From positions 3,844,001 through 3,908,000 of the forward strand of contig AP017968.1 in assembly GCA_002356455.1 (NCBI GenBank): a stretch of DNA of 64,000 bases, given 5' to 3'. This document shows, one piece after another, positions 45,199 through 53,970 of this stretch. The stretch comes from Fusobacterium varium (lineage in GTDB: Bacteria > Fusobacteriota > Fusobacteriia > Fusobacteriales > Fusobacteriaceae). Under the pieces are notes generated by a model that saw nothing but the letters and a program-made list of their open reading frames with translations, was not told where the DNA came from and made no database searches. Both the position numbers and the translations under genes were made by a program. Within the stretch, counting starts at the first letter, position 1. Every line of letters begins with the position of its first letter.

Positions 45199-46596
45199 AT
45201 GCTTGAAAACTATATTGAATTAATAAAAATGATAGATAATTCTTTTGATGGAATAATGGTTGTAGATGAAAATTTGAAAATAAGATATTGTAAATACTTT
45301 TCCGCTTCTGGATTAGGAAGTGTTGATGTAAAAACAGCTATTGGAAAGACTCCGCTTGATATTTTTACCAATATTACAGAAGAAACTTCTACTTTCTACA
45401 GGGCCCTAAAATATGGAGAAGCTTGCCTTAACAATACCCAAGTAATTCTTTACAGCAATGGAAAAAAAGAACCAATAGTTGACAGTACAATCCCTATCAT
45501 TTTAAATAATAAAATCATAGGTGCTGTAAATACTGTACGTTTTGTTAGCAACTTTAAAAAGAATAACTTTACAAATCATTCAAATATAATAGCACCATGT
45601 TTTAATGACCTTTATACAATTAATGATATAATAGGAACTTCTGATGAAATACTTTCTTTAAAAAATAAGATTTCTAAAGTTTCAAAAACAGATTCAAATG
45701 TATTTATTTATGGAGAAACTGGAACAGGAAAGGAGATGGTAGCTCAATCTATTCATAGCAACAGTGACAGAAAAAATAAAATATTTATTTCTCAAAATTG
45801 TGCTGCTATACCTGATAATCTTTTAGAAAGTATCCTCTTTGGAACTACAAAGGGAAGCTATACAGATGCAATCAATAGACCTGGAATTTTTGAAATGGCA
45901 CATGGAGGAACAATCTTCCTTGATGAAATAAATTCTATGAATCTCAATATGCAGGCAAAACTTTTGAGAATAATAGAAGATAAAAAAATAACAAGAATAG
46001 GTGGAATAGAAACGAAAGAGGTTGATGTGCGTATCATTGCTGCCATTAATGAAGCTCCTGAAACTTGTTTAGCTGAAAAGAGAATTCGTCCAGATCTTTT
46101 TTACAGATTATCCAGTGTACAGATAAAAACACCTTCATTAGCTGAGAGAAATGAAGATATTGAAAACCTTGCTCAATTTTTTATTGAGTTTTATAATAAA
46201 AAAATGAATAAAGATATTAAAGACATTTCAAAAGATGTCTTTAAAATTTTCTATAACTATACATGGCCTGGAAATGTAAGAGAACTAAAAAATGTTATTG
46301 AAACTGCTTTTAACTTCTCTGCTTCAAAAACTATTGAACTTTGTGATATTCCAGAATATATAAAGAATTACAAAAAAGAACATAATCTTTTTAAATGCTG
46401 TAATTCCAATAATGAATATTTATATGAAGATACCTCTCTCAATACAGCACTTGAAAATTTTGAAAAAGATTATATATTGAAAGCTTCAAAAAATACTCTA
46501 TCTTTTTCAGAATTAGCAGATACTCTCAAAATATCAAGACAACTTCTAAATCATAAAATTAAAAAATATGATTTGAGAAAACATATTAATTACTAA
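45199..46596 (+). CDS. Sigma-54-dependent transcriptional activator (PAS, AAA+, Fis)
   Basis: 465 residues. A PAS sensor lies at about 1-115 (FDGIMVVDENLKIRYCKYF), the AAA+ domain at about 140-375 with Walker A GETGTGKE and Walker B GGTIFLDEI, and a Fis-type HTH at the C-terminus (FSELADTLKISRQLLNHKIKKY). The architecture and the RPGIFEMAHGG segment resemble RocR. The loop that contacts sigma-54 reads GSYTDA instead of GAFTGA. It is divergent from the amidohydrolase and very probably controls it. The ribosome site is GGGGGG, 6 bp before ATG 45199. Confidence 0.92.
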   Translation: MLENYIELIKMIDNSFDGIMVVDENLKIRYCKYFSASGLGSVDVKTAIGKTPLDIFTNITEETSTFYRALKYGEACLNNTQVILYSNGKKEPIVDSTIPIILNNKIIGAVNTVRFVSNFKKNNFTNHSNIIAPCFNDLYTINDIIGTSDEILSLKNKISKVSKTDSNVFIYGETGTGKEMVAQSIHSNSDRKNKIFISQNCAAIPDNLLESILFGTTKGSYTDAINRPGIFEMAHGGTIFLDEINSMNLNMQAKLLRIIEDKKITRIGGIETKEVDVRIIAAINEAPETCLAEKRIRPDLFYRLSSVQIKTPSLAERNEDIENLAQFFIEFYNKKMNKDIKDISKDVFKIFYNYTWPGNVRELKNVIETAFNFSASKTIELCDIPEYIKNYKKEHNLFKCCNSNNEYLYEDTSLNTALENFEKDYILKASKNTLSFSELADTLKISRQLLNHKIKKYDLRKHINY

Positions 46597-46599
46597 TAA

Positions 46600-46660
46600 T
46601 CAAAAGAGGATAACCTATGGGCATTTAATCCAGCCTTTTAGTTATCCTCCTTATTTTTTA
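46600..46660. terminator. Probable two-way terminator after the activator gene
   Basis: GAGGATAAC and GTTATCCTC form a 9-bp stem (about 46607-46649) between the converging activator and barrel gene 2, with T-rich sequence after it on the plus strand. The loop is long, so efficiency is uncertain. Confidence 0.6.
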
Positions 46661-46683
46661 TTTATATCTTTTCTTCATATTAA

Positions 46684-47379
46684 TTAAAAATTAAATTTAT
46701 ATCCAACTGATAATGTTACTCTTGAATAATCTAAATCTTTCTTAAATCTCCCCTCATCTGTATTGGCTTTTATTTCAGCTTTATTTATTTTATACATTAA
46801 ATCTATTACAAAATTATTATACTCTGCTCCAGCTCCTATTCCATAATATAGCCCATTTTTTATTTTTACTGAAACTTTTTCATCCTCAAAATAATCATAT
46901 GTTGCGTCTGAACCTCTAAAAGTATATTTAGCATCTCCATTATCACTATTAAAAGAATATCCTAAATCAGCTTTTAAATATGGTTTGATATTTCCTTCTA
47001 CTGGAAAGTTATACTTAGCTGTTACATATAAGGGAACTGATCTAAAACCTGGAATTTCATATTTTTCATATCCTGTGCCAATGGCACCTCCATCTCCTTC
47101 AAATTCTCCACTTTTTTTTATAGATTTTGGATCTCCATGATCCTGATAAGATAATCCAATCCCTAACTCAAAATTGGGATAAACTTCTCTCATTACTTCC
47201 ACTGTAAGTTCATAACCAAAGTCATCCCCTTTATCTTTGTTTAGCTTTTCTCCATCATATTTTACCTTATCAAATCTTTGGAACATATCTGCCCCTGCTT
47301 TTAAATATACATTTGTTCCCTCTGCTGCCAAACTTACACATGATAATGCTGCTAATCCTAATAATACTTTTTTAAACAT
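46684..47379 (-). CDS. Outer-membrane beta-barrel protein 2 (phase-variable candidate)
   Basis: 231 residues, paralogue of 41030-41689. The signal peptide MFKKVLLGLAALSCVSLAAEG and the strands near both ends are almost identical, including TNVYLKAGAD and GLYYGIGAGAEYNNFVIDLM, ending VTLSVGYKFNF. The central loops differ and are longer (for example GSDATYDYFEDEKV), as expected for surface-exposed variable loops. I start it at ATG 47379 behind AAAGGAGAG. The upstream segment 47462-47673 is a second putative invertible promoter, also pointing away. Confidence 0.88.
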   Translation of the reverse strand: MFKKVLLGLAALSCVSLAAEGTNVYLKAGADMFQRFDKVKYDGEKLNKDKGDDFGYELTVEVMREVYPNFELGIGLSYQDHGDPKSIKKSGEFEGDGGAIGTGYEKYEIPGFRSVPLYVTAKYNFPVEGNIKPYLKADLGYSFNSDNGDAKYTFRGSDATYDYFEDEKVSVKIKNGLYYGIGAGAEYNNFVIDLMYKINKAEIKANTDEGRFKKDLDYSRVTLSVGYKFNF

Positions 47380-47461
47380 AAATATCTCTCCTTTAATTAT
47401 ATTTTTATTATAGAATAGAATGTATATATATCTCCTTTTCACAAAAATTTCATAAAAAACT

Positions 47462-47673
47462 GTTCTCTTTTGTGTATAAAAGCGAACTTTTTAATATTTT
47501 TAATTTTACATTAAAAATAGTTTTAAAGGTATTTATAAGTACTTTAAAAAGAATTGAATACAAATTCGAATTGATTAATTGGAGATTTTATGTTATAAAT
47601 AAGTATAGGATTAGATAGTATTTTAATCTCTTTTTATATAAATTTATGTTCGCTTTTATACACAAATAGGAAC
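47462..47673. promoter_or_regulatory. Putative invertible promoter upstream of barrel gene 2
   Basis: Inverted 26-bp sites at 47462-47487 and 47648-47673 share a perfect 19-bp arm (left TTTGTGTATAAAAGCGAAC) and the GTTC-N18-GAAC form. They bound exactly 160 bp, the same as at barrel gene 1. Inside, TTGATT (47571-47576), 17 bp, TATAAA (47594-47599) points plus, away from the barrel gene. The arms differ from those of locus 1 at two adjacent central positions, and both arms carry the change. Confidence 0.75.
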
Positions 47674-47706
47674 CTTTGATATTTTTTAATTTTATAAGTT
47701 AATAAA

Positions 47707-47737
47707 AAAGGCCAACTGAAAATTTCAGCTGGTCTTA
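47707..47737. terminator. Terminator after the diguanylate cyclase, facing the invertible promoter
   Basis: CCAACTGAAA and TTTCAGCTGG form a tight stem with T-rich flanks on both strands, between the cyclase stop and the promoter switch. Confidence 0.8.
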
Positions 47738-47747
47738 TTTTTATATA

Positions 47748-49127
47748 TTATTTATCTTTCCAGAAAGCATATCCATCTCTTCCTCTGTTTTTTACTGTAT
47801 ACAAAACTGTATCAGCTTCATCACAAAGTTTTTCAAAAGTTTTTTCATTCCCATTCCAAAATGATATCCCCATACTGCATGTTATTTTCCTGCCTTTTTT
47901 ATTAGGTATATCTATTTCATTTATTTGGTTCCTTAATTTATTTATATATTCTTCTAAATGTTTTATATAATCAGCATTATATAATAGAATACAAAATTCA
48001 TCTCCCCCAAATCTTCCTACTATTCCATTTTTTCTAAATAAGTTCATAAGTATTTCAGCTACTTTTATTAAAACCATATCTCCAAAAAGATGTCCATAAC
48101 TGTCATTGATAGCTTTAAAATAATCTACATCCAATATAATAAAAGCTCTCAAAGAGGTGTCATCTGATTTTTTTAATTTTTCTTTTATGTGAGTAATTAC
48201 TGTTCCTTTATTATATATTCCTGTCATTATATCAAGTTCTGATCTGAATTCCATTTCTTTAGAATATTTTCTCACAAAAATCAATACTACCATTATTAAA
48301 AAAATCAACGAAATAGATGAAATAGAAAATTGCATTCCAATATGTAAAAGTTCCTTCAATAAAGACTTACTCAAAGTAACTCCGCTTTCTGCCAGCACCA
48401 TTTTCATTCTTGTAAAAAAATGATATGATAAACTCATAACTAAGATAACTATTATTCCTATAAAGACCAATAATATTTTATTGTTTTTTTCTTTTCTTTG
48501 GGATATTTCAACTATTCTTATCTGTCTTTGAAATCCTTTGATTTTTTCACTATCACTTATCATATAAATGGTAAGCAATACTCCAACTGAAGTTGTTACA
48601 TAAATTATATTATTAAGTTTAAAAGTTTCTGTAAATGTACTTAGTGGAGTCATACCAAGATTTGGAAACAAAAAATATAAAGCTGTATAAACTAAAAAAG
48701 AATGTATATAGGCACTTATTACAGTTATCACAGTAATAGCTGCTTTTTTATATTTATTCCATTTTATCATTTCAAATAGAATTCCTGATAAAAATCCAAA
48801 TGCCATCCTTGTTCCCATACTAAGTATAGTACTTGATACTGGAGTTCCACTAATAAAAGGAGAAAATATATAGTCTGTATATGCAACTCCTAATATAGAA
48901 GCTTTCCACATACTTGTAAGTCCAAAGATACCTCCTAGTACCATTCCTTCAAAAGGTCCTAGAAAAAAAGCTCCTGCTATTACAGGAATATGCATCAATG
49001 TTACTGTAAACGGTTTCATTTCAATATATCCTAAGGGTGAAAATGCTAAAAGTAATTCTATTGCAACCATCACTGAAAACTTATATAAATATAATGGATC
49101 ATCTTCTCTTTTTATTCTCTTTCCCAT
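47748..49127 (-). CDS. Membrane diguanylate cyclase with ECF S-component-like sensor
   Basis: 459 residues. Residues 1 to about 190 hold six hydrophobic segments in which LLLAFSPLGYIEMKPFTV followed by HIPVIAGAFFLGPFEGMVLGGIFGLTSM resembles the vitamin-binding S-component of ECF transporters. A further helix pair follows (about 215-290), with a short extracytoplasmic stretch between, then a GGDEF domain (about 300-459) with GGDEF at 374-378. The usual inhibitory RxxD is degenerate (RKNG). It should make cyclic di-GMP in response to a small ligand or membrane signal. Monocistronic, with a terminator before the second promoter switch. Confidence 0.85.
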   Translation of the reverse strand: MGKRIKREDDPLYLYKFSVMVAIELLLAFSPLGYIEMKPFTVTLMHIPVIAGAFFLGPFEGMVLGGIFGLTSMWKASILGVAYTDYIFSPFISGTPVSSTILSMGTRMAFGFLSGILFEMIKWNKYKKAAITVITVISAYIHSFLVYTALYFLFPNLGMTPLSTFTETFKLNNIIYVTTSVGVLLTIYMISDSEKIKGFQRQIRIVEISQRKEKNNKILLVFIGIIVILVMSLSYHFFTRMKMVLAESGVTLSKSLLKELLHIGMQFSISSISLIFLIMVVLIFVRKYSKEMEFRSELDIMTGIYNKGTVITHIKEKLKKSDDTSLRAFIILDVDYFKAINDSYGHLFGDMVLIKVAEILMNLFRKNGIVGRFGGDEFCILLYNADYIKHLEEYINKLRNQINEIDIPNKKGRKITCSMGISFWNGNEKTFEKLCDEADTVLYTVKNRGRDGYAFWKDK

Positions 49128-49288
49128 TTATATTACTCCAATTTGTCCACAATATACAGTATAAAGCAAGAATATTTCACCTTATTCTGTTATTCCAAGT
49201 CTATCATATATAAATTTAAAAGTCTATATTTATTTCTCAATAACATTCTTCAAAATACATTTTTTAATAAAATAAAAATCCAAAAAAA

Positions 49289-49321
49289 GAAAAAAGGCTG
49301 AACTTTATATGTCCAGCCTGT
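49289..49321 (-). terminator. Terminator after rpsR
   Basis: AGGCTG-AAC and GTCCAGCCT form a stem that is followed by a T-run on the minus strand, six bases after the rpsR stop. Confidence 0.85.
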
Positions 49322-49327
49322 AAGAAA

Positions 49328-49546
49328 CTATTTTTCAATTCTTGTATAAGGAATTAAAGCAATGTTTCTAGCTCTTTTGATAGCTTTAGCTATTCTTCTT
49401 TGTAACTTAGCATTAGCTCCAGTTACTCTAGAAGGATTGATTTTTCCTTTATCAGATACAAATCTCTTTAAAAGGTCTACATTTTTATAATCAATTTCTT
49501 CAGCTTTAACTCTTAATTTAGCTCTTCTTCTTCTGAATTCTGCCAT
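49328..49546 (-). CDS. rpsR: 30S ribosomal protein S18
   Basis: 72 residues with the conserved [19 protein letters not shown] and [18 protein letters not shown]. It pairs with S6 on the 30S platform. It follows rpsF by 41 bp; the ssb gene often found between the two is absent. Confidence 0.97.
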   Translation of the reverse strand: MAEFRRRRAKLRVKAEEIDYKNVDLLKRFVSDKGKINPSRVTGANAKLQRRIAKAIKRARNIALIPYTRIEK

Positions 49547-49587
49547 TTTTATAACCTCCTCTTGATTTTAACTAAATTCTAAAATAA

Positions 49588-49872
49588 TTAGTCTTGCTTA
49601 ACAATGATATATCTCATTACTTCTTCAGTAATGTTAAGCTTTCCTTCAACTGCTGATAATTGAGTTCCATCAATATCAAAAGTTGCTAGTACATAGAATC
49701 CAGTTTTTTTCTTATCAATAGGATAAGCTAATTTTCTTTCTCCCCATTTTTCACTTTTAGCTACTGTAGCTCCAGCTGCAGTTAAAATTCCTGTTACTTT
49801 TTCAACTACTGCGTCTCTACCCTCTTCTAAAATTGTTGGGTTGATGATGTACATAATTTCATATTTTTTCAT
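49588..49872 (-). CDS. rpsF: 30S ribosomal protein S6
   Basis: 94 residues, MKKYEIMYIINPTILEEGRD, with WGERKLAYPIDKKKTGFYVLATFD in part; a ferredoxin-like fold that binds S18. Short gap to rpsR. It lies 102 bp after ftsZ, so a separate promoter is possible, though none stands out. Confidence 0.97.
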   Translation of the reverse strand: MKKYEIMYIINPTILEEGRDAVVEKVTGILTAAGATVAKSEKWGERKLAYPIDKKKTGFYVLATFDIDGTQLSAVEGKLNITEEVMRYIIVKQD

Positions 49873-49974
49873 TTTTTAACCTCCTCCCTATGGTTTTAGC
49901 CCAAAACACATTGATTTTGAGCAGGGCACTAAATACTATACCATCTTTTGATGATTTTTTCAAGTATTTATTTA

Positions 49975-51048
49975 CTATTTTTTAGAACTTCTTATCCAAG
50001 GTGGAAGATCAAGTTCAGATCTTTTTACATCTGCTTCTTCAGGAGTAACAACTGTTACAGGTTTTTTAGCATCTACATTAATAAATGGTTCACTTTTCTC
50101 CTGTTCATTTACAAAATTATTAGCTATTATAGTAACCTGTACTCTATCTCCAACTTCTGGGTCAATAACAAGTCCAAACATTACATCATCAGCAGTTTTT
50201 CCAGCTGCATCTCTAATCATATCAGAAATAGTTTGAGCTTCCATAAGAGTTATATCTGGTGCTCCAGTTATGTTAATAAGTATTTTGCTTGCTCCAAGTA
50301 TAGATTTTTCAAGTAATGGAGACAATAAAGCTTTTTCAGTAGCTTTTACAGCTCTGTTTTCCCCTTCTCCTTCTCCAAATCCAAGCACAGCTACCCCAGA
50401 ATTCATCATTGTTGCTTTGATGTCAGCAAAGTCCAGATTGATAAGTCCATTACCAATCATGAGATCAGCAACTCCTCTAATACCTATTTTTAGAATATTA
50501 TTTGCTTCTTTAAATGCATTTTGTAAAGTTATTGTTTTATCTGGTAGTTCAAAAAGTTTGTCATTTGGTATTATTACTAAAGCATCTACAGCTTTTTTCA
50601 GATTTTCAACACCTATATCAGCATTATTTTTTCTTTTCTTTCCTTCAAATGAGAATGGTCTTGTTACAACTGCTACAGTTAATACTCCAAGTTCTTTTGC
50701 CACTTTAGCAATTACTGGTGCAGCTCCTGTTCCAGTTCCTCCTCCCATCCCTGCTGTTATAAAAAGCATATCTGTTTCTTCTAAAAGATTTTTAATTTTT
50801 TCTACATCCTCTTCTGCTGCCTGTCTCCCTATTTCAGGATCAGCACCAGCTCCAAGTCCTCTTGTTAATTTTTCTCCAAGTTGGATTCTTATGTCAGCCA
50901 GAGATTTATTTAAATCTTGAGCATCTGTGTTGGCAGCAATATATTCTACTCCTCCCACTCCAGATTCAATCATATCATTGATCGCATTTCCTCCAGCTCC
51001 TCCAGCTCCTAATACCTTTATCTTAACTAAATCTTGATCTATCAACAT
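49975..51048 (-). CDS. ftsZ: Cell-division tubulin FtsZ
   Basis: 357 residues. GTP-binding tubulin signature GGGTGTGAAPV and the N-terminal KVLGAGGAGGNAINDMI are clear; the C-terminal tail ends with LDLPPWIRSSKK, the conserved peptide that binds FtsA. I start it at ATG 51048 behind GGGGG; a start six codons earlier lacks a ribosome site. The linker is short, about 35 residues. Last gene of the dcw run. Confidence 0.97.
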   Translation of the reverse strand: MLIDQDLVKIKVLGAGGAGGNAINDMIESGVGGVEYIAANTDAQDLNKSLADIRIQLGEKLTRGLGAGADPEIGRQAAEEDVEKIKNLLEETDMLFITAGMGGGTGTGAAPVIAKVAKELGVLTVAVVTRPFSFEGKKRKNNADIGVENLKKAVDALVIIPNDKLFELPDKTITLQNAFKEANNILKIGIRGVADLMIGNGLINLDFADIKATMMNSGVAVLGFGEGEGENRAVKATEKALLSPLLEKSILGASKILINITGAPDITLMEAQTISDMIRDAAGKTADDVMFGLVIDPEVGDRVQVTIIANNFVNEQEKSEPFINVDAKKPVTVVTPEEADVKRSELDLPPWIRSSKK

Positions 51049-51078
51049 AATACCCCCTTTTATCATTTCCTTCTGAAT

Positions 51079-52380
51079 TTAAATAAAATTAGAAAACCAG
51101 TTTTTTATACTGCTGAGTGTTCCACTTTTCTTTTTGCTGTTATTTTTATCATTTTCTAGTAATTTATCCAAGTCGTCCTCTTCAGTCTCTTCTGTTATAA
51201 TTTTTGAAGGGTCTTCAGATTCATTCTGCTGCGAATAAAAACCTGACTGCATTTTGTTGTATTCCTCTTCCATTATTTCACTGAAGATTCCTATAACTGT
51301 AGCCATACTGGCATCTACATCCTCCAGACCTCGAAAAGCATGAGGAAGTACCTTTCTCACAACATATCCTGTTTTTTTATTTATTTTCTCAAGAAGCCCA
51401 TCGATAACAATAGCTCCTCCTGTTAATACCAAACCTTTTCCAAGGTATCCATTAAATCCAGATTCCTCAATAGTTTGAGTAATAAAACTGATTATGTCTT
51501 CTGTTCTTGCATCTATTATATTTTTTATATCTGCCACTGATACCTTTTTGGTATCACCACAGAATATATGTTCTTCATGTATATCTTTATCTTTTAATTT
51601 TGATAATATTTCAAAGGCTTCCTGTTTAGATATCTGGAACAAATAACTTATATCATTTACATAATGCATCCCACCTAAAGGAAGTGATTTTGAATAAATA
51701 AGTTTATCATTCTTAAATAGAATTATATCTGTTGAGCCCTCACCAATATCAATTAGAGCAACTCCCATTCTTCTATCTTCATCATCAAGAGAAGCTTTAG
51801 CAGATGCATAAGCATTTAGAAGAACGTGCTCTGCTTCCAGTCCTATTCTATTCACTACTTCTACTAACTTTTCTGCTTCTGCTTCGTCTATATATATAAG
51901 ATGAACATCTCCCTGCATCTCTTTTCCAGTAACACCTATTGGATTTTTGATTATTCCTGAATTATTTACTCTTATATTATATATTTCTCTTTTTAATACT
52001 CTTTCTTTTCCTGTAAGAAGTTCATGTTCAGCCATTCTAATTAATGTATCTACTTCTTTTTCACCGATTTCTTTTTCATCAAAAGAATATCTTACATTAG
52101 TAGTCCTTGATTTAATAGCCTCTCCACTTATTCCTATTGATATTTTTTCAATAGGGATATCAGTCTGTTCTCTTAATTGCCCTAATGCATAAGCCAAACA
52201 ATGGCTTAATTCTTCTGGATTTTCTACAACTGACTTTTTCATTCCACGACTTGGAACTTCTACATATCCCAATATTTTTAAATTTTCACCATCAGCAGAT
52301 AATTCTCCAGTGACAGCTTTTATTTTCATATTTCCCATATCTACTGCTGTTTTTATTATACTATCTCTATTATCTGTCAT
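51079..52380 (-). CDS. ftsA: Cell-division actin FtsA
   Basis: 433 residues. Actin-like ATPase motifs include AVDMGNMKIKAV, ALIDIGEGSTDIILF and GLVLTGGAIVIDGL, with the SHS2 1C domain between (about 85-165). The C-terminal amphipathic helix SSIKNWFSNFI tethers FtsZ filaments to the membrane. It overlaps ftsQ by 11 bp and precedes ftsZ. Confidence 0.95.
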   Translation of the reverse strand: MTDNRDSIIKTAVDMGNMKIKAVTGELSADGENLKILGYVEVPSRGMKKSVVENPEELSHCLAYALGQLREQTDIPIEKISIGISGEAIKSRTTNVRYSFDEKEIGEKEVDTLIRMAEHELLTGKERVLKREIYNIRVNNSGIIKNPIGVTGKEMQGDVHLIYIDEAEAEKLVEVVNRIGLEAEHVLLNAYASAKASLDDEDRRMGVALIDIGEGSTDIILFKNDKLIYSKSLPLGGMHYVNDISYLFQISKQEAFEILSKLKDKDIHEEHIFCGDTKKVSVADIKNIIDARTEDIISFITQTIEESGFNGYLGKGLVLTGGAIVIDGLLEKINKKTGYVVRKVLPHAFRGLEDVDASMATVIGIFSEIMEEEYNKMQSGFYSQQNESEDPSKIITEETEEDDLDKLLENDKNNSKKKSGTLSSIKNWFSNFI

Positions 52381-53065
52381 CGCTTTTATCCCCCAAACTT
52401 TTTACTATAAAGTCATTGAATCTCAAATCTATATACTCTACTTTTTTGCTTTTGACCAGTTCCGAATACAAAGTTTCTACAACTTTATATTTTTCTCTTT
52501 TTATCTCTTCATTGGTTTTTATTATTGTACCATCTACAAGGATTATTTCAATGCAATTTTTATCTTTTATGTAGATTTGAGACACTAATTCTTTTAATAG
52601 ATAATCATCCATCAAGACTAAAACATTCAGCAGACTTTTTATCTCTTCTTTTTCTTTTACTGAAATAAGAGGAATATCCTTTTTTTCTTTTTCGTTAAAA
52701 GTTCCAAAGACTACTCCTTCTGAATCCACTAAATATATTTTATCTTTAATCTGGGCATAGTAAAATAGCTCTTTTTCCTCTATACTTATAGTGAGCTCTC
52801 CCAATGTATTGTTTTCCACACTGGCATTTTTTACTCTGACATCTTTTTTTAACTCATCTTCTATACTCTTAAAATCTAAGTCCCATATGTTATTATTATA
52901 TGTTGTTTTCCCTAGTTCTGTCAATTCCCTTAATAATAATTTTGGGTCTCCTTTTACGTTAACCCTCTTTATCTTAAAAAAATCCAGCTTTAAGAATTTT
53001 GAAGGAATAGAGAAAATTAAAAAACTTATTCCTAATATTGTGAAAAGTCTTATTATAAATTTCAA
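52370..53065 (-). CDS. ftsQ: Cell-division protein FtsQ/DivIB
   Basis: 231 residues. One N-terminal membrane helix (about 5-22) is followed by a POTRA domain (FKIKRVNVKGDPKLLLRELTEL in part) and a beta domain with IYLVDSEGVVFGTF and YIDLRFNDFIVKS. It links the early and late divisome outside the membrane. Standard place between ddl and ftsA. Confidence 0.88.
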   Translation of the reverse strand: MKFIIRLFTILGISFLIFSIPSKFLKLDFFKIKRVNVKGDPKLLLRELTELGKTTYNNNIWDLDFKSIEDELKKDVRVKNASVENNTLGELTISIEEKELFYYAQIKDKIYLVDSEGVVFGTFNEKEKKDIPLISVKEKEEIKSLLNVLVLMDDYLLKELVSQIYIKDKNCIEIILVDGTIIKTNEEIKREKYKVVETLYSELVKSKKVEYIDLRFNDFIVKSLGDKSDDR

Positions 53066-53092
53066 AAAAATCTCCTCACTTTTAGACTTGAT

Positions 53093-53959
53093 TTATCTTT
53101 TAAATGTTTCTACCATTATTCTTACTACATCATCATAAGTATATCCTTTTAAAGTTGCCAGATCTGGAATAAGACTTGTTTTTGTCATTCCAGGAAGTGT
53201 ATTCACTTCAAGGAAATATACTTTGTCATCTTTAAGAATGAAGTCACTTCTTGATATTCCTGCCAATCCAAGCACATTATGCACCTTCACAGCATTTTCA
53301 AGAGCTTCATCATATGCTTTTTTATCTATTTTAGCAGGATACTCATGTACTGATCCCCCTTCAGCGTACTTTGATTCATAATCATAGAACTCATTTTTAG
53401 GAATTATTCTAAGTACTCCAATCCCTTCTCCATTAATAACTCCTACTGTAAGTTCCTCTCCCGTTATCATCTCTTCTATAACAATTTTTTTCCCAGCAAG
53501 TTCTGCAGCTGCTTTTTCTGCCTCTTCTTTATTATGACAAAAAAATATTCCTACACTTGAACCTTCTAAAGCTGGTTTAATTACAACAGGATATGAATCG
53601 ATATCTGATACTTTATCATAATTTTTTGCAACTCTTACTCCTGCACTTTCAGCAAGTTTTTTAGTGATAACTTTATCCATAGCTATTCCACTTGCCTCTG
53701 CTCCTGATCCAGTATATGGTTTTCCAAGCATATCAAGAAGCCCCTGCACTCTTCCATCTTCTCCAAATCCTCCATGAAATGCAAGATATGCAAAATCATA
53801 TTCATTTTCAATAAAAGCTGAAACAAGATTTTCTTTTGTAACATCGATTCCATATGCATCATAGCCTTGTTTTAAAAGACTTTCTAAAATTGCTTTTCCA
53901 CTTTTTAAAGAAACTTCTCTTTCAGAAGAAATTCCTCCCATAAATACAGCTATCTTCAA
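53093..53959 (-). CDS. ddl: D-alanine--D-alanine ligase
   Basis: 288 residues, ATP-grasp. VFMGGISSEREVSLKSG at the N-terminus, FHGGFGEDGRVQGLLDMLG with TGSGAEASGIAMDK, and FLEVNTLPGMT with the metal-binding Glu and Asn are diagnostic. It is of the short DdlB type. It makes the D-Ala-D-Ala end of the wall precursor. It lies between murB and ftsQ. Confidence 0.96.
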   Translation of the reverse strand: MKIAVFMGGISSEREVSLKSGKAILESLLKQGYDAYGIDVTKENLVSAFIENEYDFAYLAFHGGFGEDGRVQGLLDMLGKPYTGSGAEASGIAMDKVITKKLAESAGVRVAKNYDKVSDIDSYPVVIKPALEGSSVGIFFCHNKEEAEKAAAELAGKKIVIEEMITGEELTVGVINGEGIGVLRIIPKNEFYDYESKYAEGGSVHEYPAKIDKKAYDEALENAVKVHNVLGLAGISRSDFILKDDKVYFLEVNTLPGMTKTSLIPDLATLKGYTYDDVVRIMVETFKR

Positions 53960-53970
53960 AACTATTCCTC

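Noticed and set aside
41766-47673. Reading the inverted sites as ends of one 5.9-kb mobile element
   Set aside because: Each locus has its own matched inverted pair 160 bp apart, the centres differ between loci, and the genes between are ordinary chromosomal genes.
50270-50920. 216-codon plus-strand frame opposite ftsZ
   Set aside because: Its Ser/Pro-rich translation is the shadow of the ftsZ coding strand; no ribosome site and no family resemblance.
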